From assembly GCF_016743775.1 (NCBI RefSeq), contig NZ_JAEQMY010000001.1, positions 248,001 through 312,000 on the forward strand: a stretch of DNA of 64,000 bases, given 5' to 3'. The position numbers and the translations under genes are program-made. The notes beneath the pieces were generated by a model. That model did not search any database, was not told the origin of the DNA, and saw only the letters and a program-made list of their open reading frames with translations. This stretch comes from Microvirga aerilata (GTDB taxonomy: Bacteria; Pseudomonadota; Alphaproteobacteria; Rhizobiales; Beijerinckiaceae). Shown here one piece after another: positions 53,981 to 62,611 of the stretch; within the stretch, counting starts at the first letter, position 1, and the number at the start of each line of letters is the position of its first letter.

Positions 53981-54649
53981 ATGCACGGTAAGATCCGGAT
54001 CGGTGTTATCGACGAACAACCGCTCTATAGAGACGGGTTGGTATCCGCGCTCGAGGCGGAACCTGATATGGAAGTCGTTGGTCAAGGAGAGACAGCGCTA
54101 GAGGCTGTTCAAATCGCCCATGACTGCCTTTCCGACATCCTTTTGATGGATATGAATATGCCAGGCGGCGGGTTGAACGCTCTGGCGAAAATTGCCTTAC
54201 GTTGTCCCTCAACGAAGGTGCTCGTGCTAACCTCCGTCAATGATGAAAGCGAAGTTCGTAGCGCCCTCAGGAAAGGGGCACGTGGCTATCTTCTGAAGGA
54301 AACTGGCCGATCCGAGCTTGTGAGCGCCGTACGCATGATCAACAAGGGCCAGCGCTACGTATCACCAGGATTTGCTGCACAGCTTATCATGTCGAAAGGA
54401 ATGGAAGGCAGCGAGATTTTGATTTCGCCTAACCCCTTTCCTGAGCTGTCAGACCGAGAAAAACGGATTCTGATGCTTATCCTTCAAGGCCGCAGCAACA
54501 GAATGATTGGCGATGAGCTCGGATTAACAGAGAAGACCATCAAAGGTTATTTGACGGCCATCATGGACAAACTTCGGGTCCGAAATCGTGTCGAAGCCGC
54601 TATTGTTGCTGCAGAGCGCATGTCCGGGGGACGTTCGACGCCACAATAA
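53981..54649 (+). CDS. NarL/FixJ-type response regulator
   Basis: 222 residues. The receiver has a normal acidic patch (IGVIDEQPLYRDGL), phosphoacceptor aspartate (DILLMDMNMPGG), and lysine (GYLLKETG). The LuxR-type helix-turn-helix is PELSDREKRILMLILQGRSNRMIGDELGLTEKTIKGYLTAIMDKLRVRNRVEAA. AGGAG precedes the ATG. It lies divergent from the peroxidase/exporter operon and is followed by a paralogue, so control of that operon is plausible but not shown. No kinase gene is nearby. Confidence 0.9.
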   Translation: MHGKIRIGVIDEQPLYRDGLVSALEAEPDMEVVGQGETALEAVQIAHDCLSDILLMDMNMPGGGLNALAKIALRCPSTKVLVLTSVNDESEVRSALRKGARGYLLKETGRSELVSAVRMINKGQRYVSPGFAAQLIMSKGMEGSEILISPNPFPELSDREKRILMLILQGRSNRMIGDELGLTEKTIKGYLTAIMDKLRVRNRVEAAIVAAERMSGGRSTPQ

Positions 54650-55026
54650 GATCGGTGGTTAGCTCAAACTTCAATTGAACGCGTAACGACCGCCTCGTAG
54701 AAGCGACCAATTCAGTCGCGCAGACACCGCTGCGCAGCCTTCGGGCTGGACGATGTTCAGAGGGTTGAACCAGATTTCAGTCCAGAAGCTTAAGAGCGCA
54801 GCGCTTCAATTCATCATTCAAAGATCAGCTTTCTAGCCTACCCAATTGGAGATACCTCGCAAGAGGCCCTTAAGACAGTATTCTTCTTAACCGATTGTTT
54901 TTGCTTAGTACAGGTTAAACTTATTATCCTAATACACACAGCAATGATGAACGTGATCATCATCTGACAAGTGAATATATGCCGCTACTGTTAGCGGTAG
55001 GGCTAAATTGGAACTGGGGGGCTCCA
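54650..55026. other. AT-rich spacer between the two regulator genes
   Basis: About 375 bases with no credible gene. A short 6-bp stem (GCGCAG with CTGCGC, 54718-54735) lies near the start, and the stretch from about 54870 to 54960 is AT-rich and probably holds the promoter of the second regulator. The length argues against simple cotranscription of the two. Confidence 0.4.
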
Positions 55027-55692
55027 ATGGATATGAAAACTCGTGTGGCGATCATCGACAAGCATCCTTTGTTTCGAGATGGGGCAACCTTGGCCTTGAG
55101 TTCTCAGCAGGACATCGAGGTCGTCGGCCAGGGCGGATCTGCTTGGGATGCGATCCGAATAGTCCAAGAGACTAAGCCGAACGTGATCGTGCTCGATGCC
55201 AGCATACTCGGCCACAGCATGGATGCTGTCGATACGATCCTCCAGCAATGCCCCACGATCGGCATTCTGATTTTTGCTGTGGCAGCTGATGAGGAGCATG
55301 TTCACGCCGCGCTCAGGCGAGGTGTTCGTGGATACCTTTTGAAAGGTGCCGGTCGTGCTGAGCTGGTGCAAACCGTGCGGGTTCTGCATGAAGGCCAAAG
55401 CTACATTTCTCCAACCTTGGCGGCGAAGCTATTGATGTGCTCGGGCCCGGGGCGAACCAGCGAAATCCAGAACACGGGGGGCCTTCCGCATCTCACGCCT
55501 CGGGAGGAGCAGATTCTGTCGATCTTGGTTCAGGGTCGCAGTAACAAGGAAATCGGCAACAAGCTTGATCTGAGCGAGAAAACAATCAAGCATCACCTAA
55601 CCAACATTCTGCAGAAGCTGCGCGTTCGCAATCGCGTGGAGGCTGCCCTTCTCGCATCGAATGGGCTGGCACAACGCCCCATGGCTTCCTGA
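55027..55692 (+). CDS. NarL-type response regulator, paralogue with altered acidic pair
   Basis: About 221 residues, clearly paralogous to the preceding regulator (shared INKGQ/LHEGQ-x-Y-(V/I)-S-P and LRVRNRVEAA). The phosphoacceptor region is NVIVLDASILGH and the lysine GYLLKGAG. The magnesium-binding pair reads IDKH instead of a D-D or D-E pair, so phosphorylation may be weakened. The helix-turn-helix (LTPREEQILSILVQGRSNKEIGNKLDLSEKTIKHHLTNILQKL) is intact. The ATG at 55027 follows a G-rich ribosome site; an upstream ATG at 54979 is less likely. Confidence 0.88.
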   Translation: MDMKTRVAIIDKHPLFRDGATLALSSQQDIEVVGQGGSAWDAIRIVQETKPNVIVLDASILGHSMDAVDTILQQCPTIGILIFAVAADEEHVHAALRRGVRGYLLKGAGRAELVQTVRVLHEGQSYISPTLAAKLLMCSGPGRTSEIQNTGGLPHLTPREEQILSILVQGRSNKEIGNKLDLSEKTIKHHLTNILQKLRVRNRVEAALLASNGLAQRPMAS

Positions 55693-55814
55693 CTATAGGG
55701 TGCAATGTTTTCTCGAGCCGTTGATCCGAGTACGTGCTCGGCAATAGAAATCCAACAATACCTAGCTTGCCACGATGCTATAATCTTCGTTGAGAGAAGA
55801 GACTTCCAGCATCA

Positions 55815-56291
55815 TTGGCCTATGTCGTGCACCATCAAGCTATCATCTATACCGACGGAGCCTGCATCGGAAAGGCCGCCTTACGCCCTGGAGGCTGGGC
55901 AGCCGTAATTCTCTTGGATGGTATGGAACACGTCGTCCTAGGCTCCCATCCTGCCACCACGATCTCCGCCATGGAGTTGAGCGCCGCAATCGCTGCCCTG
56001 GAGGCGGTGCCGCCAGGAAGCGACGTCACCCTGCATACGGACAGCGATGCCATCGTGGCCGGTATCACCGAGCGGCTGCCGTGGTGGAGGTCACGGGGAT
56101 GGCGCACGATCAAAGGCCGCAAGGTGCAAGATCGGGAACTCTGGCAACAGCTCGCAGCATTGACTGCGGCGCGCCAGGTATCCTGGATCTGGTTGAAAGG
56201 TCATGCGGGGAACCCAATCAACGAGCGCGTGGACGCGCTCGCTCGTGAGCAGGCCTATCGCGAGATGAAGTCGGCAGTTCAAAAAAGCTGA
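55815..56291 (+). CDS. rnhA: Ribonuclease HI
   Basis: About 158 residues. The DEDD set is visible: Asp14 (YTDGAC), Glu54 (SAMELSAAI), Asp76 (HTDSDAI) and Asp140 (NERVDALARE), with the flexible-loop His130 in LKGHAGNP. It cuts the RNA strand of RNA-DNA hybrids with magnesium. The region WWRSRGWRTIKGRKVQDRELW matches the basic handle of bacterial RNase HI. The start is uncertain: TTG at 55815 or GTG at 55827; no ATG fits the N-terminus. It may be a second copy besides the housekeeping rnhA. Confidence 0.9.
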   Translation: MAYVVHHQAIIYTDGACIGKAALRPGGWAAVILLDGMEHVVLGSHPATTISAMELSAAIAALEAVPPGSDVTLHTDSDAIVAGITERLPWWRSRGWRTIKGRKVQDRELWQQLAALTAARQVSWIWLKGHAGNPINERVDALAREQAYREMKSAVQKS

Positions 56292-56476
56292 TAGCGGACC
56301 TTATGAACCTCCCCTTCCTCCGCCCTCTTCAAGGCATTGAAACTAAGTAACGTCTTACGTTCCAGACTTCCAGGTTGATTTGTCGGTTGCAATCACTCTT
56401 GCCTGAACCCCTTCTCCTCTTCCCCGTTCATTCTCTATGCGCCGCTGTGGCGCGCTCGATCCGAATGGAGGAACAC

Positions 56477-57190
56477 ATGCTGAAGACGCATCTTGCGGCA
56501 AGCCTTGCCGCAACCGTTCTGATGGCCGGCACCGCTCTGGCCCAGACGACGGCTCCGACCCAGCCTGCCGGTCCTGGGCAGGTGATGACCCAAATGCCGC
56601 CAGACCTGATGCGAGGCTCTCAACTGATGGGCATCGACGTCTATGGGGCAGATAACCAGAAGATCGGCGATATTGACGAGGTTCTCGTCGACCGCCAAGG
56701 CAAGATCCATGGTCTTGTTGTGGGTGTCGGCGGCTTCCTGGGCATCGGCCAGAAGGATGTTGCGATTCCCTTCGATCAGATCCAGTGGATGTCGAACCAG
56801 GAGGTGCAGGCTTCCTCGAACCGGAATCAAGGGGGCGAGTCCGGCACAAATACCGCAGGCGGCGTGACCGTGCCGAGCACTGCCACTGGTGGAGCGAGCC
56901 AGCCAGCAACGACGGGCAGCACCGTTGCGGGCGGCACTGGCGGAATGACGGGTGGCACCGCCCCGGCAGGCAATACGGCCGGTGGGGGCGCCACGGCAGG
57001 GTCCGGCAGCGACCCCAACACCCCAGCTCGCGCCATGGTTAAAATGACGAAGGCAGACCTGCAGAATGCGCCCGAGTTCCGCTACAGCGCGAACGACTCT
57101 AACCGCGCAGGAGCTGCCGGCAACACCAACCCGCCTCCGCAAAACGTCAACACGCCCGGCAACACACCGGCGAACGCACCGCGACAGTAA
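56477..57190 (+). CDS. Exported PRC-barrel domain protein
   Basis: About 237 residues. A signal peptide (MLKTHLAASLAATVLMAGTALAQ) is followed by one PRC-barrel (LMRGSQLMGIDVYGADNQKIGDIDEVLVDRQGKIHGLVVGVGGFLGIGQKDVAIPFDQIQW, about residues 45-110). A long low-complexity region rich in Gly, Thr, Asn and Pro then runs to the end. PRC-barrels of this exported type are common in Rhizobiales; their role is not established. GGAGGAA precedes the ATG at 56477, which decides the start over the upstream ATGs. Confidence 0.87.
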   Translation: MLKTHLAASLAATVLMAGTALAQTTAPTQPAGPGQVMTQMPPDLMRGSQLMGIDVYGADNQKIGDIDEVLVDRQGKIHGLVVGVGGFLGIGQKDVAIPFDQIQWMSNQEVQASSNRNQGGESGTNTAGGVTVPSTATGGASQPATTGSTVAGGTGGMTGGTAPAGNTAGGGATAGSGSDPNTPARAMVKMTKADLQNAPEFRYSANDSNRAGAAGNTNPPPQNVNTPGNTPANAPRQ

Positions 57191-57201
57191 ACCGGCCAAT
57201 A

Positions 57202-57226
57202 CGGAGGCGGACTCTGCTCGCCTCCG
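57202..57226. terminator. Hairpin downstream of the PRC-barrel gene
   Basis: An 8-bp stem (CGGAGGCG with CGCCTCCG) with a 9-base loop lies 11 bases after the stop. A second 8-bp hairpin (GGCGCGGG with CCCGCGCC) lies at 57244-57267. Neither has a T run; together they probably separate the converging PRC-barrel and SDR genes. Confidence 0.55.
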
Positions 57227-57330
57227 CCAAGGACACGCCTTTCGGCGCGGGTATGGACGCCCGCGCCGCTTCCCTACCGCGCCTAGAGCTTGCGTGTCGT
57301 CCCATCGCTATGGTCGAAAACGCCCCCTCG

Positions 57331-58098
57331 TCAGATCATGCCAAGTCCGCCATTGATCTGGATGACCTCGCCGGAGAGGTAAGAGGCACTGTCTGAGGCG
57401 AGGAATAGCACCACTTCCGCAACGTCCTCCGGCGTTCCCTCGCGACGGAGCGGCGTTCGCTCTACTGTTGCCTTCCGGCCTTCAGGTGTATTGAACACAT
57501 CGTGAAAACGCGTCCCGATCAGGCCAGGCGCCACGCCGTTGACCCTGATGCCCAACGGCCCGACTTCCTTTGCCAAAGCCCGGACATAGGTGGCGATCGC
57601 TCCTTTGGTTGCAGCATAGTGGGATGCACCTGGGCCGCCCCCGTCGAAAGCCGCAAGCGATGACATCAGCACGATGGTTCCGGATTTGCGCGGCTCCATG
57701 CTTCGAAGAGCCGCCTGACAGGCAAGGAAGGTGCTCGTAAGATTGACGGCAATCGCCTCCTGCCAAAGGTCGATGGAGGTTTCGACGCACCGACTTCGCT
57801 TGAGGAGACCACCGGCATTGGCAAACAGAATGTCGACAGGCCCCAGGCCGGTTTCCGCCTGACGAAAAACGTCGGTGACGGTTCCAGGATCGGTCATGTC
57901 CGCCTTGATGGCGATCACATCCCGGCCGGCATCGCGAAGTTCACCCTCGAGAGCTTTTGCCGCGTCGGCACTCGTCGCATAGGTGAACGCGACTTTGGCG
58001 CCATTCGCCGCAAAAGCCCGCGTGGCCGCTCCTCCGATGCCGGATGCGCCGCCCGTGATCAATACGGTTTTTCCAGAAAGCCGGAGCCCCGATGCCAT
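57331..58098 (-). CDS. SDR oxidoreductase, probable DEH (unsaturated uronate) reductase
   Basis: 255 residues, classical short-chain dehydrogenase: NAD(P) motif TGGASGIGG, NAG motif in LFANAGGLL, catalytic Ser in LMSSLAAFDGGG, and Tyr/Lys in YAATKGA. It is divergent from a GntR regulator that leads an AlgM/AlgQ/PL15-like locus. In Sphingomonas A1 and Agrobacterium, an SDR reduces 4-deoxy-L-erythro-5-hexoseulose uronate, the monomer released by exo-alginate lyase, to 2-keto-3-deoxygluconate. That role is inferred from context. Specificity for another keto-sugar cannot be excluded. Confidence 0.82.
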   Translation of the reverse strand: MASGLRLSGKTVLITGGASGIGGAATRAFAANGAKVAFTYATSADAAKALEGELRDAGRDVIAIKADMTDPGTVTDVFRQAETGLGPVDILFANAGGLLKRSRCVETSIDLWQEAIAVNLTSTFLACQAALRSMEPRKSGTIVLMSSLAAFDGGGPGASHYAATKGAIATYVRALAKEVGPLGIRVNGVAPGLIGTRFHDVFNTPEGRKATVERTPLRREGTPEDVAEVVLFLASDSASYLSGEVIQINGGLGMI

Positions 58099-58172
58099 TT
58101 CAGCCTCACATTAATCGCCATACCAACGATGGCTTACTATCTTTTGCCTCTTGCCAAGCACCCGTCAACTGA

Positions 58173-58183
58173 TATCTTAGATA
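58173..58183. promoter_or_regulatory. Candidate operator of the alginate-type locus
   Basis: The perfect odd palindrome TATCTTAGATA lies between the divergent SDR and GntR genes, flanked by two copies of ACTGATAT at about 58169-58176 and 58189-58196. The placement suits a GntR-type repressor controlling both directions. Confidence 0.45.
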
Positions 58184-58203
58184 CAGAAACTGATATTCTT
58201 GGC

Positions 58204-58968
58204 ATGACCCTCAACTCGGAAAAATCTCTGTCGGATCTTTTGCATCCTGGCCTCCTGACCGGAGAAGGGCCGCTTGTCGTCCAGGTCCATCGTGTTCTTA
58301 GAGAGCTCATTATTGAGATGATTTTGCTCCCTTGGCAGACATTGTCCGAAAAGGACGTGGCGTCCCGGCTGGAGGTCAGCAAAACGCCTGTGCGCGAAGC
58401 CATCATCCGGCTTGCCGAGGAAGGCCTGGTGAACGTCGTCCCCAAAAGCCGGACCTATGTGGCGCCTATCAATCTCGACCGCTTCCTGGAGGGATGCTTC
58501 GTGCGCCTCCAGCTCGAAAGCGGAGCGGCCAGGCGCGCAGCCGCCGAGCGAAGCCTCGAAGACGTGTGTCATCTGAAGGCATGCCTCGCCCGCCAGGAAG
58601 AGGCGGTGGCGGCAGAAGACTACACGGCCTTTCGGCATCTCGACGAGCAGTTTCACGCACTCGTCGTTGGCGCCGCAAAGTTACCGGGAGTCATCCAGGT
58701 GATCGACGCTGCGAAGGTCGAGACCGACCGCATTCGCAGCCTCAAGCAGCGACTGAGCATACGCTCTACGGATCGGGTCCTGGCGCAGCACCGGGCCATC
58801 ACTGCCGCTATCGCCGACAAGGAGCCGTCGATGGCGGAACAAGCCATGCAAGACCACCTCGGCAGCATCGAAGGAAAAGTCTGGGAACTCGGCGAGAATC
58901 CGGAATTCTGGGCACTTTTCGAGGCCATCAACCGAGAACGGCCACGATATCGTCTCTCCGCATTTTAG
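58204..58968 (+). CDS. GntR/FadR-family regulator of the alginate-type locus
   Basis: About 254 residues from ATG 58204. The winged helix (QVHRVLRELIIEMILLPWQTLSEKDVASRLEVSKTPVREAIIRLAEEGLVNVVPKSRTYV) is followed by an FCD domain (RLQLESGAARRAAAERS, HLDEQFHALVVGAAKLPG, AEQAMQDHLGSIEGKVWEL) with its metal-site histidines. It heads the plus-strand run of transporter and lyase genes, 33 bases before the first permease, and is divergent from the SDR. It probably responds to a uronate intermediate. An in-frame ATG at 58129 would lie within the operator region and is unlikely. Confidence 0.87.
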   Translation: MTLNSEKSLSDLLHPGLLTGEGPLVVQVHRVLRELIIEMILLPWQTLSEKDVASRLEVSKTPVREAIIRLAEEGLVNVVPKSRTYVAPINLDRFLEGCFVRLQLESGAARRAAAERSLEDVCHLKACLARQEEAVAAEDYTAFRHLDEQFHALVVGAAKLPGVIQVIDAAKVETDRIRSLKQRLSIRSTDRVLAQHRAITAAIADKEPSMAEQAMQDHLGSIEGKVWELGENPEFWALFEAINRERPRYRLSAF

Positions 58969-59001
58969 CAAAACAACAGCGGAGAAAAGGGAGGAAGCAG
59001 G

Positions 59002-60042
59002 ATGGCAGAAGTGGCACTCGATCGGGAGAGTGGCGGTGGGCCTCTAAGAGCCATGGGCGGCGTTATCGCGACCCCGGAACTCGCGACGTTGCGGACGGCG
59101 GGCTCCCAGGCCCCCGGCTTCGGCATCAGAGGTTGGATCCGCGTCCTGCTCGCAGACATACGCAGGGACTGGCAGCTCTACGTTCTCCTTGCTCCCATGA
59201 TCATCTGGTTTGCGGTGTTTCTTTACACACCCATGTATGGGCTGCAAATCGCCTTCAAGCAATATAGCCTGTTCCGGGGGATAGACGGCAGCCCTTGGGT
59301 CGGCTTCAGCAATTTCGTTACCCTGTTCAACAACGAGTATTTCTTGCGGGCGATCAAGAACACGCTTCTTATCAGCTTCTACAGCCTCGTCTTCGCTTTC
59401 CCGATGCCAGTAATCCTGGCGCTGATGTTCAATGAAATTCAGCACAACGGTTTCCGGAAGATTGCACAGACGATTACCTATCTGCCACACTTCATTTCCG
59501 TTGTGATCATCGCCGGCCTGGTTATCAATTTCCTTTCCCCATCGAGCGGAATCGTCAACGTCCTCCTCGCGAAGATGGGCTTCGAGAAGATCTACTTCCT
59601 GACCATCCCCGACTACTTCCGGCCGATTTTCATCGGCTCGAATATATGGAAAGAGGCGGGCTTCGAGTCGATCATATACCTGGCAGCGATCGCCGGCATC
59701 AATCCCGCCCTTTATGAGTCGGCTCGGATCGATGGGGCATCGCGATGGCAGATGATGCGGTACATCACCATCCCGTCGATCCTGCCGACCGTCGTGATCA
59801 TGCTGATCATCCGTATCGGAAACATGATCGAGGTCGGGTTCGAGTACATCGTTCTGCTCTATCAACCTGCGACATTCGAGACGGCAGACGTTATCGCGAC
59901 CTTCATTTACCGGGCAGGATTGCAGAACAACCAGTACTCAATCGGTGCGGCGGCCGGCCTCTTCAACGCTGTCGTTGCCTTCATCCTCGTGTATGGCGCC
60001 AACCGGCTCAGCCGCAGGGTGTCGCAGACTTCTCTGTGGTAG
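59002..60042 (+). CDS. ABC transporter permease, AlgM1/LplB-like
   Basis: 346 residues with an extended hydrophilic N-terminus of about 55 residues and six membrane segments (first LYVLLAPMIIWFAVFLYTPMYGLQIAF). The ATPase-coupling EAA motif reads YESARIDGASRWQMMRYITIPSILP. The wording FKQYSLFRGIDGSPWVGFSNFVTLF is that of the LplB/AlgM1 group, which imports oligo- or polysaccharides with large binding proteins. The second permease follows after 5 bases. GGAGG precedes the ATG. Confidence 0.9.
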   Translation: MAEVALDRESGGGPLRAMGGVIATPELATLRTAGSQAPGFGIRGWIRVLLADIRRDWQLYVLLAPMIIWFAVFLYTPMYGLQIAFKQYSLFRGIDGSPWVGFSNFVTLFNNEYFLRAIKNTLLISFYSLVFAFPMPVILALMFNEIQHNGFRKIAQTITYLPHFISVVIIAGLVINFLSPSSGIVNVLLAKMGFEKIYFLTIPDYFRPIFIGSNIWKEAGFESIIYLAAIAGINPALYESARIDGASRWQMMRYITIPSILPTVVIMLIIRIGNMIEVGFEYIVLLYQPATFETADVIATFIYRAGLQNNQYSIGAAAGLFNAVVAFILVYGANRLSRRVSQTSLW

Positions 60043-60047
60043 GCGTC

Positions 60048-60929
60048 ATGTCAGGCTTTAATCTCTATACCCGCGGCGACAGGATCTTCGGCATCGCGAA
60101 TGCCAGCCTCATGCTGCTCTTCGTCCTGAGCACGCTGTACCCCTTCATCTACATCGTCTCTGCCTCGGTGAGCTCAGGCTTTGCGGTAAGTTCCGGCCAA
60201 GTCGTTCTGTGGCCTGTCGATCCGACGCTTGCTGCCTACAAGCACGTCCTGTCGGATCGGATGTTCTGGATCTCGTATGGGAACACCCTGTACTACGCCA
60301 TTGTCGGAACGCTAGCGAGCCTCATCATCATGGTGCCCGGCGCCTTCGCCCTTTCAAGGCCACGGCTGCGGGGGCGCAGGCTAATTACATTTCTGATCGC
60401 TTTCACCCTGTGGTTTCACGCCGGTCAGATACCTTTTTTCCTCAACATTCGGGATCTCGGCCTGCTGGACACCCGGATCGGAATTGTTTTGGCTTTCGCT
60501 TGCAATGCCTTCAATGTCATTCTCCTAAAGAGCTACTTCGAGTCGATCCCTGCATCCTTCGAGGAAGCGGCGCGCATGGACGGCGCGACCGATTTCCAGC
60601 TTCTTTGGAAGATCTTCATCCCGCTCGCGAAACCGGCTCTTGCCACTGTGACGCTCCTCTGCCTCGTGACCCGCTGGAACGGTTACTTCTGGGCGATGGT
60701 GCTCCTGCGAAGCGAGGAAAAGATCCCGCTGCAGGTCTACCTCAAGAAGCTCATCGTCGATCTCAAGAGCGATGACGGCTTCGCAAGCCGCCTGATGACG
60801 GCGGAATACTCGTTCGAAACCATCACGGCCGCGATCATGGTGGCGTCCCTCATCCCGGTCGTGATCGTTTACCCCTACATCCAGAAGTACTTCACGAAGG
60901 GAATGACGCTCGGCGGAGTCAAAGAGTGA
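60048..60929 (+). CDS. ABC transporter permease, AlgM2/YtcP-like
   Basis: 293 residues, six membrane segments (ASLMLLFVLSTLYPFIYIVSASVS first). The EAA motif is FEEAARMDGATDFQLLWKIFIPLAKPAL and the C-terminus is the family's YPYIQKYFTKGMTLGGVKE. It forms the heterodimeric channel with the preceding permease. The ATP-binding subunit (AlgS/MsmX type) is not in the window and would be expected downstream or elsewhere in the genome. Confidence 0.9.
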   Translation: MSGFNLYTRGDRIFGIANASLMLLFVLSTLYPFIYIVSASVSSGFAVSSGQVVLWPVDPTLAAYKHVLSDRMFWISYGNTLYYAIVGTLASLIIMVPGAFALSRPRLRGRRLITFLIAFTLWFHAGQIPFFLNIRDLGLLDTRIGIVLAFACNAFNVILLKSYFESIPASFEEAARMDGATDFQLLWKIFIPLAKPALATVTLLCLVTRWNGYFWAMVLLRSEEKIPLQVYLKKLIVDLKSDDGFASRLMTAEYSFETITAAIMVASLIPVVIVYPYIQKYFTKGMTLGGVKE

Positions 60930-61012
60930 ACGCGCCTTGACCCGAGCCGGGCCGGGCCAAGCAAAGCGCAAACAACAAAATCAAAAGAGAAAACGGTCGG
61001 AGGATATCGCCC

Positions 61013-62557
61013 ATGAAACGGATACTGAGTTTAGCACTCGCATCTGCCTTGATTGCACCCCAACTTGCGACAGCGCAGGAGGCAGCGCCGAAAATCGTCG
61101 ATAAGCCGCTCGAAATGACCATCCACATGCATTTCCGCGACAAGTATGTCTGGAAGGATGATTGGCCGACGGCGAAGGAGCTGCAGCGGCTGACGGGAAT
61201 CAAGCTGAAGAACACCGCCTCGAATGCAACAACGATCAGCAGGGAGGCCTTCAATCTCCTGATGGCATCGGGCGACCTGCCTGATATCGTTGCAGGAAAC
61301 GAACTGCGGCATGACTTCGTTCGCTATGGCATGGAAGGAGCCTTCCAGCCCCTGAACGACTTGATCGAGAAGCATGCGCCGAACCTGAAGAAATTCCTGG
61401 CAAGCAATCCAGAAATCAAAAAGGCGATCACCGCACCGGATGGAAACATCTATTGGATTCCATATGTGCCCGACGGCAAGTATGCCCGCGGCTGGTTCAT
61501 CCGATACGATTGGCTGGACAAACTTGGCCTGAAGGCACCGCAGACGGTCGATGAGCTCTACACCGTGCTCCAGGCCTTCCGCGACAAGGATCCCAACGGA
61601 AATGGGCAAAAGGACGAAGTCCCCCTCTTCTTCCGTGAGCCGAACTCCGAGCTCCAACGGCTTCTGGTCTTCTGGGACGGGCGTTCGAGCGGATCGGACT
61701 TCGCACACGACTTCTATGTGGACGGGGGCAGGATCAAGCACCCCTACACCGGCGACAACTACCGCACCGGCATGCGAAACATCGCAAAATGGTATGCGGA
61801 AGGATTGATCGACAAGGAGGTGTTCACGCGAGGCGCACGGTCCCGCGAGGTTCTCCTGGGCAACAATCAAGGAGGCATGACCTACGACTGGTTTGCCTCT
61901 ACGGCCAGCTACAATACAAGCCTGAAGGACAAGGTGCCCGGCCTCAAGTTCATGGCGGTCGAGCCGCCGGCGAGCCCCTCCGGGAAGAGGATCAATGAGA
62001 ACCGCCGATCGCGCATGAGGCCGGATGGCTGGGCCATGACGGTCAACAACAAGCACCCGGTTGAGACCATCAAGCTGTTCGATTTCTACTTCTCGCCACA
62101 GGGCCGCCTGCTGTCGAACTTCGGCGTCGCAGGCGTTCACTACGACATGGTGGACGGAAAACCCCGCTACAAGCCGGAAATCCTGAACGGCAAGGCGCCG
62201 GTGAACACGCAGATGTGGGAGATTGGAGCACAAATCCCGATCGGCTTCTGGCAGGATTACGAGTATGAACGCCAGTGGACGGATCAGATCGCCCTGCAGG
62301 GGATCGACCTGTATGAGAAGGGCAATTTCCTGATCGACGAGTTCCTTGGCGTCAGCATGACGGTCGACGAGCGCCAGATTTTCGATCGCCACATGCCCAA
62401 CATCCAGACCTACATGCTCGAAACGATGCAGGCATGGATCCTCGGATCCCGGAATGTCGACAAGGACTGGGAGGGCTACAACGCCCAGCTCAAGAAGCTC
62501 GGCATGGAACAGGTTCTGGCCGTCATGCAGACAGCCTACGAGCGTCAGTATCGCTAA
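61013..62557 (+). CDS. ABC transporter binding protein resembling alginate-binding AlgQ1/AlgQ2
   Basis: 514 residues with a signal peptide (MKRILSLALASALIAPQLATA). The mature protein follows the Sphingomonas A1 AlgQ2 sequence as I remember it almost phrase by phrase: DKPLEMTIHMHFRDKYVW, FNLLMASGDLPDIVAG, APDGNIYWIPYVPDG, IGAQIPIGFWQDYEYERQW. The EF-hand-like calcium loop DPNGNG-x2-DE is at about residues 193-202. AlgQ proteins bind alginate oligosaccharides in the periplasm and deliver them to AlgM1M2. Together with the neighbouring permeases and PL15-like lyase this strongly suggests uronate-polymer import. No lipobox is present. Confidence 0.9.
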   Translation: MKRILSLALASALIAPQLATAQEAAPKIVDKPLEMTIHMHFRDKYVWKDDWPTAKELQRLTGIKLKNTASNATTISREAFNLLMASGDLPDIVAGNELRHDFVRYGMEGAFQPLNDLIEKHAPNLKKFLASNPEIKKAITAPDGNIYWIPYVPDGKYARGWFIRYDWLDKLGLKAPQTVDELYTVLQAFRDKDPNGNGQKDEVPLFFREPNSELQRLLVFWDGRSSGSDFAHDFYVDGGRIKHPYTGDNYRTGMRNIAKWYAEGLIDKEVFTRGARSREVLLGNNQGGMTYDWFASTASYNTSLKDKVPGLKFMAVEPPASPSGKRINENRRSRMRPDGWAMTVNNKHPVETIKLFDFYFSPQGRLLSNFGVAGVHYDMVDGKPRYKPEILNGKAPVNTQMWEIGAQIPIGFWQDYEYERQWTDQIALQGIDLYEKGNFLIDEFLGVSMTVDERQIFDRHMPNIQTYMLETMQAWILGSRNVDKDWEGYNAQLKKLGMEQVLAVMQTAYERQYR

Positions 62558-62563
62558 CCGGCA

Positions 62564-62592
62564 GCCGCCGGCTGCAAGCCGGCGGCTTTTTT
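62564..62592 (+). terminator. Terminator between binding protein and lyase genes
   Basis: A perfect 9-bp GC stem (GCCGCCGGC with GCCGGCGGC), loop TGCAA, and six T. It lies 7 bases after the binding-protein stop and ends 20 bases before the lyase ATG, so it may attenuate rather than fully stop transcription into the lyase gene. Confidence 0.85.
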
Positions 62593-62611
62593 CACCTATG
62601 GATTCATAATC

